From: Pirellulaceae bacterium
GTDB lineage: Bacteria > Planctomycetota > Planctomycetia > Pirellulales > Pirellulaceae
Direction: 5' to 3'
DNA length: 64,000 nucleotides
Assembly: GCA_016784735.1 (NCBI GenBank)
Contig: JADHUC010000001.1
Coordinates: 124,001 to 188,000 of the forward strand
Shown: one piece after another, positions 45,346 to 54,279 of the stretch
Layout of the letters: each line of letters starts with the position of its first letter
Numbering within the stretch: position 1 is the stretch's first letter
Notes under the pieces: model-generated
Databases searched by the model: none
What the model was told of the DNA's origin: nothing
What the model saw: the letters and a program-made list of their open reading frames with translations, nothing else
Position numbers and translations under genes: made by a program

Positions 45346-45535
45346 CAACGGCTCGCAACGCGGCTGGCGCCCCATCATCCACCTGCTCCCGCACCGGGTG
45401 CGCGACGTCAAGATCCTCGAAGGCGCCCACCTCCGCCCGCTGATAACCGACAACTTCATCCTCATCCCCAACCCGCGGAAGTGCGACGCAGAGCGGGCTT
45501 ACCGCGTTCGGTTTCAGGCGGCCGAGATGGAGTGA
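45338..45535 (+). pseudogene. C-terminal scrap of an unknown gene
   Basis: A plus-strand frame ending at TGA 45533-45535 reads GWRPIIHLLPHRVRDVKILE and PLITDNFILIPNPRKCDAER, then YRVRFQAAEME. It has clear coding character but no start, and it begins where the hydrolase stump on the other strand is cut. Family unknown. Confidence 0.45.
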
Positions 45536-45758
45536 GATGCGATCCAGCGGCGGGGCCTGACGCCAAGCGACGCGTTCCTGCAGTGCGAGGTATTGCATTC
45601 CGTCCGACGCCATGAGAACATCGACGCCGCAAGCTCAGGTCTCGCTAAACGCGTGGCTGTGTTGCGGAGTGCGGATCATCAGCAAGTCGCTGCGAGAGAT
45701 TTGTAGAGGCGCGACGAAAGTGAAAAATCGGCAAGACGTGAAGAACTGGAAAAACGCC

Positions 45759-47705
45759 ATGTTGCGGGTTACGGTGTTCATGCTCATCCCGGCTTCCTCT
45801 TTGCTGGCCGGAGGCCTGCTGAACGGTGATTTCGAGACGCTCGACAGCAGTGGCTTTGCAGCGAACTGGCTCGACACCCACCATCAGCCGGGCGCCGCGT
45901 CGGTGAGTCACGGAAACGGATTTGACAGCTACTACTGCCTCAGAATCAATGATACCCAGTCCTCCAAGGGCGCGGGGATCGTCTCGGATAAGTTCGATGT
46001 CACCCCGGATAGGGACATCAGGATGAGGGTCCGTTATTTCATCGACTCCTCCACCGTACCCGATCCCCTTGAGATCTACCTGAAGTTCTACAATTCCGTC
46101 GGAATCAACATCGAAAACAGATTTGTGACGTGCACTGAAAAGAACAAGTGGGCCACGGCCGAGGTATCTGTCCACACGCGCGGGGACGCAGTCAAAGCCG
46201 AGGCGCTTTTCTATAGCCGGGGAGCGAACGTGGGCGTCACATATTTTGACAGAGTGGTCTTGGGGGACGAGATCATTGCCGTCGGGAAACTCAGGCAGCT
46301 TTTCATCGACGATTATATCATCGAGGGGATCGTGAACGGGGAAAAGCGGCTCCACCGGGCGCGGAAGACCGGGCCCATCATGAAAGGAGTGAAACCGTGG
46401 GAGCTGGACGGAATACAGATAAACGGGACGGTTATCAAGGAAGGCCCGTGTCATTTCAAGATGTGGTACTGGACCTGGGACGGCAACAGCGACAAGGAGT
46501 TCTTCTGCTACGCTACTTCAACTGACGGCGTGAACTGGAAAAGGCCAAATGTCGGCGTGTGCGATTACGGTGGCTCATTCGGGCGCGATAACAATATCCT
46601 GAACGAGGGATTCAATGAAGGGGATTTCTGCGCCAATGCGGGCCAGCTATCGGTTATCAAGAACCCGGACGGATCCGGGTACTACGCCTACGTGGTCGGC
46701 AAATATAACGTCGGGCAGAAAAGCGAGATCTGGTTCTCCGAAAATGGGATAAGCGGCTGGAACTATGTTTCCACGCATATAAACCAGTCTGTCATAGACG
46801 CTTGCTACTCTCATCCTGTCTACAACAGGAGGTTTGGCGACATGGGATATATGGTGTACGACGATATCAACAAGAAGTACATACTATCCCATAAGATCGT
46901 GGACTGGCACGGCTCGCTGGGTGGAGGAAAGGAACGCGAATTCTATACGGTCGCGTCATCTTCCCTGAAAAAGTTTCCACTCAGCACGAGGCAAGGATCG
47001 CTCGGCGACGCCATCGACGAGGCGCAGTGGGGATGGTTGAGGGCCGAGCCGTACGGGATCTCCATCTTTCCCTATCAAGGCGCGTACGTCGGTTTCGACT
47101 GGATACTAGGAGTCACCGACCTTTCTGGGAACCAGGACGGGCATATCAATACCCACTTGGTCTTCTCAAGGGACCTTGCCAAGCAGTGGAAGAGGCCGTT
47201 AAGGGACCAGAACCCGATCATCCCCAACGGGCCTGACGGATCATTTGATGACGGTTTAATCGGTGTTTCGACCTCGCCGATCGTTGTGGGTGACGAGTTC
47301 TGGCTGTACTACAACGGCAATACCGGACTGCATCAGCACCCCGGCGATGCCTCGATCGGGATCGCCAAGTGGCGGCTCGACGGGTTCGTCTCCATAGACA
47401 GTCTTCCGCGACAGGAAGCGGTCATAACCACCAAGCCGCTTACCACTGACGGAAGGTACCTGCAGCTCAACGTGGATGCGGCGGGCGGATCCGTCAGGGT
47501 ACGGATAGAGGACATGGGAGGCAATGAGCTGAAAGGGTACTCGGATACGATCACTTCGGACGGCGTGGCCCGTACCGTCACATGGAATGGGGACGGAGAT
47601 CTCGACTCGATCCTTGCCGAACCGGTCGTGGTCAGGATCTACGCCCGCGGTGCGAAAGTGTACGCTCTGCAGTTCACTGGGGAGGACGGCAGCAGCGACG
47701 GGTAG
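45759..47705 (+). CDS. GH43/GH32-like beta-propeller protein with N-terminal CBM-like domain, secreted
   Basis: About 648 residues from ATG 45759; a GTG at 45720 is an alternative. Signal peptide MLRVTVFMLIPASSLLAGG. Residues 20-175 resemble a CBM4/9-type sandwich (LLNGDFETLDSSGFAANW, IRMRVRYFIDSS). From about residue 180 a five-bladed-propeller family starts with LRQLFIDDYIIEGIVNGEKR and continues with FKMWYWTWDGN, YATSTDGVNWKRPNVGV, DMGYMVYDDINKKYILSH and GSFDDGLIGVSTSPIVVGDEF. The last 110 residues are a small sandwich (YLQLNVDAAGGSVRVRIED). The gene at 52280-53836 is a paralog of the propeller part. G+C is visibly lower than nearby (26 of 60 bases at 46741-46800). Presumably acts on a polysaccharide. 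Confidence 0.8.
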   Translation: MLRVTVFMLIPASSLLAGGLLNGDFETLDSSGFAANWLDTHHQPGAASVSHGNGFDSYYCLRINDTQSSKGAGIVSDKFDVTPDRDIRMRVRYFIDSSTVPDPLEIYLKFYNSVGINIENRFVTCTEKNKWATAEVSVHTRGDAVKAEALFYSRGANVGVTYFDRVVLGDEIIAVGKLRQLFIDDYIIEGIVNGEKRLHRARKTGPIMKGVKPWELDGIQINGTVIKEGPCHFKMWYWTWDGNSDKEFFCYATSTDGVNWKRPNVGVCDYGGSFGRDNNILNEGFNEGDFCANAGQLSVIKNPDGSGYYAYVVGKYNVGQKSEIWFSENGISGWNYVSTHINQSVIDACYSHPVYNRRFGDMGYMVYDDINKKYILSHKIVDWHGSLGGGKEREFYTVASSSLKKFPLSTRQGSLGDAIDEAQWGWLRAEPYGISIFPYQGAYVGFDWILGVTDLSGNQDGHINTHLVFSRDLAKQWKRPLRDQNPIIPNGPDGSFDDGLIGVSTSPIVVGDEFWLYYNGNTGLHQHPGDASIGIAKWRLDGFVSIDSLPRQEAVITTKPLTTDGRYLQLNVDAAGGSVRVRIEDMGGNELKGYSDTITSDGVARTVTWNGDGDLDSILAEPVVVRIYARGAKVYALQFTGEDGSSDG

Positions 47706-47846
47706 ACCAACATCGGGTTACTCGAATGGCGAGGCGGCAATGTAGATGGCGCGCCGCGATTCGATTGGTTCGCCCTCTCGCCGAGCGACTATTTGGTAAA
47801 ACAGCCCAGGAGTCCACCGCCGCCGATCATGTCAATGCCCGGCCAT

Positions 47847-50240
47847 TCAGGGCCGGTAGGCTTCGATCGCTGTGACAAGGTTCTGAATCGTAAACAGATC
47901 TCCGCGGAAGCGTGTGGCGTCTACATAGCGAGAAAACTCCTTGCCGCGTTTTCCGAGAATCCACGCGTGGGCGGGCACATTGCCGCTTTGATGCCACAAC
48001 GGGCACAAATGGTGCTCCGTAGCGCTTTGCTTGGGTGCTTCGCTCAAGTACCAGTAGGGCGCGGCGTGGTCGAGGTAATTCAGGTAGACTTCGCATTGGG
48101 GGCGGGCGTAGTCAGCCAGCAGGCGGCCGACTTCCGGAACCAAGTCGATGAACGGCGGAAACTCCTGGTCCTCCGCGACGCCCGTCGTGAGCGGCCCCCA
48201 GCGCACCACCGTGCAACGCTCGTCCACGTGCGAGACAGCCCGATAATCGCCCTCTGGGTTGCCGCGTACCAGTCCCATGCGATGCATTTCCGCCACGTAG
48301 CGCGCCTGGCCAACGCGGGCCAGAGCCAGTTTGGCGACCAGACAGTATGCCAGGCGCTCTTCCTCCCGCCAGCCATGCTTGCGCGCCAGCCGTGCGTAGC
48401 CAATGGCGCCGGCCAGCCAGCCGTTGTAGGCCGCCGAGCCTTGGAGCGTGGTGAAACGGATTTCCTGCGAGCTGCGGAGTTCCTGGAGACGGACTGGACC
48501 CAGGATCGCCCAGTCCAGGCGACCGCTCAGATCTGCGGCCAGCGCGGCGGCGCGCTCGCGTAACTTGCCATCCTCGGGCAGACCTCCGATGACCGAGGTC
48601 GCCGTTTCGATGCGATACAGGTCCAACCAGAAATTCCGCCTGCGGTACCATTCATCCCGCCTGCGCACCACATCCGACCGCTGCTCCGTCTTCTCGACGG
48701 TGTACGGTTCGCGCGGCGACCCTTGCGTATAATAGCGTCCATCCAGTTCCAACGGCGCGTATTCCCGCCACTCCGCGCGGACGTACTCGCGCACGCGAGC
48801 CTGCAGTTCCGTCGACAAGTAGGGCATCGCCCGGGCCAGGGCATAGGCGGTCTCCGGCGTCCCGACCCAATACCAACTGGCATTCCACGAGCCCGGACCA
48901 CCGTGCAGGATAAACAACGGGCGGAGATGGCCCGCCGATACCATGTCGGCCACGTGGTTTTCCAGCCGAGCCTGAAGTGGGCGGGCCTCGGCTGCGACGG
49001 CCGCAGCATCGGGAGAGCGCCAGAGTAAATCGCCCAGTCCCGTGAGCCGGTACTCATAGCTTTCCGCGCCCTCGACGACCATCATCTTCCCGGCGAAATC
49101 CATCAGATTGCCGTCAGCCGGTCGGACCGATTTTCCGTCGGCCAGCAAGCTCACGGGCACGCCGCCTCCCAGGGCCAGGGCCAGCATGGGGGACAGCGGC
49201 GCGGCCTTCACCGGCGGCGTCCCCCACTCGTCTTCGAGAGAGATCCACTGGAAGGCTTGCCTACCCAGAAGAGCATCGCCACCCTCTTCGATCTCAAAGC
49301 TCTCAGCCACCGTTAGCGGGAAATCCCGCAGCCACCGCGACCACAGCCGGCATTGCTGAATCACCTGCTCGGGCAATTCGCGGTGCCAGGATTCCGTTTC
49401 TTCGGGCAACCAGGCGCGGCGGCCGAAAACCGGCATCACCGCCACCTTTCCGGCCGCTGTGGCGAACTCGAAAACGATCTGGTCGCCCTCCACACAGATG
49501 GCCGAAGGGCGATGCTCCAAACGCAGCAGCAGGGGGACATCCAGCAGGCATTGAGGTTGTCCGATCAACGCCTTCTGCGGCCCGGCCTTGGAATCGACAT
49601 CACAGATCTCGGCATGGCCTCGAGCCGCGGTATCCGTGCCGAACCACGCCAGCACCCACGGTTCGTCCAATTGCAGCGGCGCGGTCGGTCCGAGGTCGGA
49701 CGACTTGCGAACCACCGCGCGGCCAGCCTCGGCCCAGGCGAAATAGCGAGGCAGCTTGCCCTGGACGCCCGCCGTTGGATCGCTTCGGCGTGCGCCTGGC
49801 AAGGTCGCTCGGCGCGGGCTTTCCGGCCCGGCCGCAGCCAGCCGGAGCGTCTTTTCGGGGATGTCGAAAAGAACGGCGGGCGAGAGGCGGCTAACGATCA
49901 CGCGTGCCGCATCGGGCGAACTCCCGTACCGGTAATCTTGATGTACCCACGAGCCCTCGGCCTGTCGCACTTCGCCCTCGCCGAGCGCCACGGCCAACAG
50001 GGGATCGGCGGCACCGGTGTAAACGCCCGGCAGCCCGCGGGTGGGAGTAATCAGGTCTTGCGGGCGGCGCAGCGTGACTCGCCCCGGCTCGATTTCAACA
50101 CGAAGCGCCAACCCCGTTCGAGCGCGCGGGGCACTTGCCATGCGGTCTCGTGAGTTCTTGGCCGACCGCTCCGCCGATGGCGCCGACGCTGTCACTATCA
50201 CGAGCAACAAAACCGTTGGTGTCGTGACTGTCATTCGCAT
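47847..50240 (-). CDS. Secreted protein with an alpha/alpha-barrel-like region, function unknown
   Basis: 797 residues; ATG at 50240, six bases after the stop of the PQQ gene, so the two form an operon. Signal peptide VTTPTVLLLVIVTASAPSA. The N-terminal 400 residues are beta-rich. The C-terminal half is helical with paired aromatic helices as in (alpha/alpha)6 barrels: ASWYWVGTPETAYALARAMP, AYNGWLAGAIGYARLARKHG, RLAYCLVAKLALARVGQARY. Families with such barrels include glucoamylase-like hydrolases and polysaccharide lyases. I cannot assign catalytic residues, and a non-catalytic role is possible. Confidence 0.7.
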   Translation of the reverse strand: MRMTVTTPTVLLLVIVTASAPSAERSAKNSRDRMASAPRARTGLALRVEIEPGRVTLRRPQDLITPTRGLPGVYTGAADPLLAVALGEGEVRQAEGSWVHQDYRYGSSPDAARVIVSRLSPAVLFDIPEKTLRLAAAGPESPRRATLPGARRSDPTAGVQGKLPRYFAWAEAGRAVVRKSSDLGPTAPLQLDEPWVLAWFGTDTAARGHAEICDVDSKAGPQKALIGQPQCLLDVPLLLRLEHRPSAICVEGDQIVFEFATAAGKVAVMPVFGRRAWLPEETESWHRELPEQVIQQCRLWSRWLRDFPLTVAESFEIEEGGDALLGRQAFQWISLEDEWGTPPVKAAPLSPMLALALGGGVPVSLLADGKSVRPADGNLMDFAGKMMVVEGAESYEYRLTGLGDLLWRSPDAAAVAAEARPLQARLENHVADMVSAGHLRPLFILHGGPGSWNASWYWVGTPETAYALARAMPYLSTELQARVREYVRAEWREYAPLELDGRYYTQGSPREPYTVEKTEQRSDVVRRRDEWYRRRNFWLDLYRIETATSVIGGLPEDGKLRERAAALAADLSGRLDWAILGPVRLQELRSSQEIRFTTLQGSAAYNGWLAGAIGYARLARKHGWREEERLAYCLVAKLALARVGQARYVAEMHRMGLVRGNPEGDYRAVSHVDERCTVVRWGPLTTGVAEDQEFPPFIDLVPEVGRLLADYARPQCEVYLNYLDHAAPYWYLSEAPKQSATEHHLCPLWHQSGNVPAHAWILGKRGKEFSRYVDATRFRGDLFTIQNLVTAIEAYRP

Positions 50241-50246
50241 AATTCC

Positions 50247-51722
50247 TCACTCCTGTCCTGCAAACGCGAAGACCACGCTACGGGGCGACTTGTGAAACAA
50301 TTGCGCGCCAGCGATCGCGACCGGCGAGCAAGTGCTATGGAAGCCGCCACCAAAGAGTCCCTTGCCGCCGAGTCGGCGTTGGTCCATCAGGTCGCCGGCC
50401 ACGTAGCCCCCTTCGCCCGAAACGATATGATGCCAATTGTGGAATGGGGCCTCGAAAGGCCAGGAAGGATCGCGCACCGGAAAGGCAATCTTCCCGCCCA
50501 CGCTCACCGCCCAGGATTGGTCCATCACGCAGAACCCGCAATAGAAATCCCCTTTGCCGCGCGGCCACTCGAGGCCGGGACGGAACGTGTGCCCGGGAAA
50601 ACCGAGCAACTGCGAGGGCCCGGCGAAGCGGTCCTTCAGCAACGGCTCCATGCGACCTGTGTCCAGATCCAAGCGGCCGAAGAACGCGTTGCCCGAGGCG
50701 CTCAAGTGAATGTTGGCGTACACGAAGTAGGCCCAACCCTGCGGGTCCACGGCCGGCGGGATCGCCGTGCCTCCACCGCCTTCGACCGGCACCAGCGGGA
50801 CGATGAACTTCTGCTGGCCTGTGCGCGCATCGAGCACGAAGATCGACTGTTCCTCGGGATGTTCTTCAAACCGCTTGGCCAACATCGGGAACACGTCATC
50901 CTCAATCAGTACCGGATCGTTCTTGTGCGCCTCGATGAATGGCTCCATCACCGCTCGCTGAATCTCACGCCAACGGGCCCGGAACGACATGGCGTGCTCG
51001 ACCGCGGCGATCACCACGCCCTGCGCGGCAACCAGCCAGTATTCCCGCATGGCGGACCCGGGAAGTTGGTCCGATTGCCAGATCCGCCGCCCGCTAGCGC
51101 CATCCAGCGCGTACACGCGCATGTCGCCCACGCCCACGTACAGCGTGCCCTCGGAGTAGGCGGGCGTACACATCACCAGGTTCGGCAATGGGCTGCGCCA
51201 CAATTCGGTCCCGTTGCGAGCATCGAGGGCATAGACAAAACCATCTCGGCCGCCAACGAACACCTTGTCGTCCGCGATCACCGGCGCTGCCCAAAGCGGC
51301 GCGCCAGTCTCGAAAGTCCAAAGCCGTGAGCCGTCGGCATCGCGGACGGCATGGCAGCAGTGGTCCAATGAATTGACGTACACAATCCCCCTAGCCCACG
51401 CTGGCGTGCCAAAAATTGGCGCGGCCGTATGGTATGTCCAGAGAGTCTTGCCATCCGCGCGACCCAGTGCATGCAGGTTCCCGTGGCCCGTCCCGACAAA
51501 CAGCTTGTCGCCGGCGACGATCGGCTGGGCGGCCGATTGGGTCGGCTCTTCCAGATCCCGGAACCAACACAGACGATACGCGGGTTTCGGCTCGTCCGCC
51601 GTATAGCCTGTATGCGCAGGATTGCCCTGAAGCTGCGGCCAGTCGGCCGCACGGGCCTGGATCGAGAGCACCGCGCTGGCGATCAGGCCACATCCGATAC
51701 AGAGCCGTATGTGTACATTCAT
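50247..51722 (-). CDS. PQQ-like beta-propeller secreted protein
   Basis: 491 residues; ATG at 51722 with a purine-rich AAGGGGGA upstream. Signal peptide CIGCGLIASAVLSIQARA, then the standard planctomycete opening ADWPQLQGNPAHTGYT. Blades show the usual turns: LGRADGKTLWTYHTAAP, VRDADGSRLWTFETGAPLW, LDARNGTELWRSPLP, LDGASGRRIWQSDQLPG, LDARTGQQKFIVP, DLDTGRMEPLLK. Together they make one seven- or eight-bladed propeller. An insertion of about 60 residues (residues 235-295, MSFRARWREIQRAVMEPF) interrupts the blades. A cluster of His and Trp near the end (FHNWHHIVSGEGG) is notable. Likely a binding scaffold for its operon partner. Confidence 0.86.
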   Translation of the reverse strand: MNVHIRLCIGCGLIASAVLSIQARAADWPQLQGNPAHTGYTADEPKPAYRLCWFRDLEEPTQSAAQPIVAGDKLFVGTGHGNLHALGRADGKTLWTYHTAAPIFGTPAWARGIVYVNSLDHCCHAVRDADGSRLWTFETGAPLWAAPVIADDKVFVGGRDGFVYALDARNGTELWRSPLPNLVMCTPAYSEGTLYVGVGDMRVYALDGASGRRIWQSDQLPGSAMREYWLVAAQGVVIAAVEHAMSFRARWREIQRAVMEPFIEAHKNDPVLIEDDVFPMLAKRFEEHPEEQSIFVLDARTGQQKFIVPLVPVEGGGGTAIPPAVDPQGWAYFVYANIHLSASGNAFFGRLDLDTGRMEPLLKDRFAGPSQLLGFPGHTFRPGLEWPRGKGDFYCGFCVMDQSWAVSVGGKIAFPVRDPSWPFEAPFHNWHHIVSGEGGYVAGDLMDQRRLGGKGLFGGGFHSTCSPVAIAGAQLFHKSPRSVVFAFAGQE

Positions 51723-51738
51723 GACGGCGATCCCCCTT

Positions 51739-51945
51739 TCAGCGTGTACTCACTCGCGCTCGGTTGTTGACCTCGGTGATCTCCTTGTCGGAGCCATGCA
51801 CGGTGATGTCGAATGGTCCGGATGATGGCAGGTCGTTAAAGGTCAGAGCAACCCTCTTCTCCTTCAGATCTGCGACGCCATCGAGCCCCCCCGGAAATCG
51901 AATCCGCCACGGCTTCTCGAAGTCTCGTCTTGCGAGACCGCAGTT
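51739..51945 (-). pseudogene. C-terminal stump of an unknown secreted protein
   Basis: The frame reads RRDFEKPWRIRFPGGLDG, KEKRVALTFNDLPSSGPFDI and TVHGSDKEITEVNNRARVST to a stop at 51739. It has coding character but no start, and upstream frames between 51945 and 52279 are unconvincing. Family not recognised; it sits 16 bases upstream of the PQQ gene on the same strand. Confidence 0.4.
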
Positions 51946-52279
51946 TTGGACAGCTCCGACGCAAGTTGCCTGCTGAAAGAGGTTACAGCGAATCGTCCGA
52001 GCAAGTCGAGTTTGAGTAGTCGAATCCGTCAATGTCGCTTCGATGCTTCGGTCGATGTGACCGGTGCAGGTTGGCAATTGCCATTCTTGGGGCGACCTCC
52101 GCGCGCTGCGGAGATCCGCCTGACGCCTGGGGCGATGCCACCGACGCGGCTTGGCTGGCCCAGAACTCGCCAATGATGTTCGTCCGCGAAAACGGTCGTT
52201 TTTCGAGTCGCCCGACAATACCCGCCGAATGATTACCTTCAATCGTCTCATGTCCGATTCATCCAAAGTTTCTTCGAAC

Positions 52280-53836
52280 TCAGGCGTCGGGAGTGAAATC
52301 AAGTGAATAGAGCGCAGCGTCCTTAACTCTGAACTCCAGGATCACTTCTTTGCCGGCACAGTTGCCTATATCATCTTCTCCGCCCCACCGGACAACATGT
52401 TTCTGATGGTCGCCGGTGACGGCATCGGACCAGCCTTTCAGATCGGCGCCGGCTTCGGCGGGTCTAAACTTCACCTTGATATATCCATTCGACTCTACAT
52501 CGGCATTCAGGGTGAGCTGATTTCCGCTGAACCGAATCGCTCTGCTGATGATCGTGTCTTCCTCTCCGTCTGTATCTTCCAGCGCGGCAAAGCCGTCAAT
52601 GCGCCACTTGGCAATCCCGAATCTGTGGTCCCTTTCTCCGCTGGAAGGATTGCGGTTGTGCAGATGATTGGCTCCGCCGTAATACATCCACACTTGGTCG
52701 GTAGTAGCGCCACTTGTTTCAGCCCTGGGAACTTCCACCGGCGTGTTTGCCGTATGGACCATCCCTCCATCCCATGAACCGGCAGGGCCGCGGGGCAGGA
52801 TCGGCGTTGTGGTTGGCCGCAGCCATGGCCCGTCGATGTCGCGCGAGTACACGAGCATTACATTGATGGGACCATAATGCCAGAAGCCGTCACTCGTGCC
52901 GTCGCCGCCCACACTCACCAGGCCGTTATGGCCGTCAATGCTGAAGAGCCAACTGAAACCAATGACACTGCCGTCTTCCTGCGGGTACATCCCCATGCCA
53001 TAGTTCTCCGCTCGCAGTGTTCCCGGTTCAAGGGCTTCGTCCGTCTTGTCCGCAAGCTCATGGTGGGGTCTAACAAGGGGAAAGAGTGTGTCCTGAATCC
53101 TGGCCAGGCTGCCAGAATAACGATGCTGACAGAATTTCCGCTGCCAGTCGTTGGGGCCAAAGAGCTTCTCCTTGTGGGCGACCTTGAAATGAAAGATATA
53201 GTCTTTCTGGTACTGGTCATAGACCCCGAGACAGATATCGTAGTTGTGAGAGGCGGGGGCATAAGTGCCCGATTGCACAATGCGAGCGTGATCGGCGTGC
53301 AGTCCGCGACTGGCTTTCCTCCAATTGTGGATTCCGTCCGGCGAATGATAGATCACATAGCGAACATCGCCTTCGATGCAATAAAGGTAATATCCATCGT
53401 CTTCCTTGAACACACTTGGGGTATCGACAAAAGTTTCTGAGCCGATCAACACGATATTATTGTTGCCGCCATTATGCGGATAAATGCCGAGCTTCGGTTT
53501 GGTCCAGGTGACGCCATCCTTGGAGGTGGCATAACAGATGGCCCTTTCGCCCGAAGGGGTGCCGGCGCGGTACCATATTTTCCAAGAATTCACGCCCTCT
53601 CTCCTCACGGTCGGGTAAGCAAGGGATCGCCGCCTCTCCCAAGCCGTGCTTGCAGACAGCAGGGGCCCCGTCTTGACCGCCTGTTTAAAGACGCGTTTGG
53701 CGCTGCCTAGGGAGCCGATTATGCGATTATCAACAAAGAGTTGTTTTGCCCCTCCGATATTTTCGGCTCCCCGGGAAAGACCTGAGCTGATTACGAGCAA
53801 ACCGGCGATGAGAGCATGGAATCTTTTGGGCAACAT
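52280..53836 (-). CDS. GH43/GH32-like beta-propeller protein, secreted
   Basis: About 518 residues from ATG 53836 (weak ribosome binding site; a GTG at 53896 adds 20 residues). Signal peptide RFHALIAGLLVISSGLSRG. The propeller opens with KQLFVDNRIIGSLGSAKRVF and follows the order of the 45759-47705 gene: ICYATSKDGVTWTKPKLGIY, NNIVLIGSETFVDTPSVFKE, MGMYPQEDGSVIGFSWLFS, DGGMVHTANTPVEVPRAE, FGIAKWRIDGFAALED. It ends in the same small sandwich (LTLNADVESNGYIKVKF). It lacks the N-terminal CBM-like domain of its paralog. Likely acts on or binds a polysaccharide; acidic catalytic residues cannot be assigned by eye. Confidence 0.8.
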   Translation of the reverse strand: MLPKRFHALIAGLLVISSGLSRGAENIGGAKQLFVDNRIIGSLGSAKRVFKQAVKTGPLLSASTAWERRRSLAYPTVRREGVNSWKIWYRAGTPSGERAICYATSKDGVTWTKPKLGIYPHNGGNNNIVLIGSETFVDTPSVFKEDDGYYLYCIEGDVRYVIYHSPDGIHNWRKASRGLHADHARIVQSGTYAPASHNYDICLGVYDQYQKDYIFHFKVAHKEKLFGPNDWQRKFCQHRYSGSLARIQDTLFPLVRPHHELADKTDEALEPGTLRAENYGMGMYPQEDGSVIGFSWLFSIDGHNGLVSVGGDGTSDGFWHYGPINVMLVYSRDIDGPWLRPTTTPILPRGPAGSWDGGMVHTANTPVEVPRAETSGATTDQVWMYYGGANHLHNRNPSSGERDHRFGIAKWRIDGFAALEDTDGEEDTIISRAIRFSGNQLTLNADVESNGYIKVKFRPAEAGADLKGWSDAVTGDHQKHVVRWGGEDDIGNCAGKEVILEFRVKDAALYSLDFTPDA

Positions 53837-54279
53837 ATGGTTCTGGTTCTTTTCGCGGTGACTTGTTTCGTTGGCAAACCCCTGCTTAGCCAACACTATA
53901 CGGAACGCCAGGCAGTCTGCAAATCAATGCAAGGATTGGCCCGGCGGGGGTGGTGGCCCCGGCCGTTCCAAAACCGGTCGTTTCTTGCAGCGTCTCGGAA
54001 TACCTATGAGTTGATGAGACAGAACCCCGAATACGTGGGTCATGTAGCTGCCGCATCAGTCCTCATCGATGCTCCTGAACGTCGTCTGAGATTCATGCTA
54101 TGGGTGAGCGTGAAGTCCGTATTTTCAAGGGGTCTCGATGTGGGCCAAGTATTTTGACCGCACGCGGGCGTCGCAGAACACGCGCCCGCTCGGACTGCCC
54201 AAGAGCGTCTCTCCCGCTGATTGCGTCGAGCGGTCCACGAACCGGCCAAGAGGCCGAGACAGCCAGCGGACCTGACGGG
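53837..54279. other. Gap without a supported gene
   Basis: About 440 bases. Open frames on both strands are Arg-rich shadows. No terminator hairpin or promoter that I trust. Confidence 0.5.
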
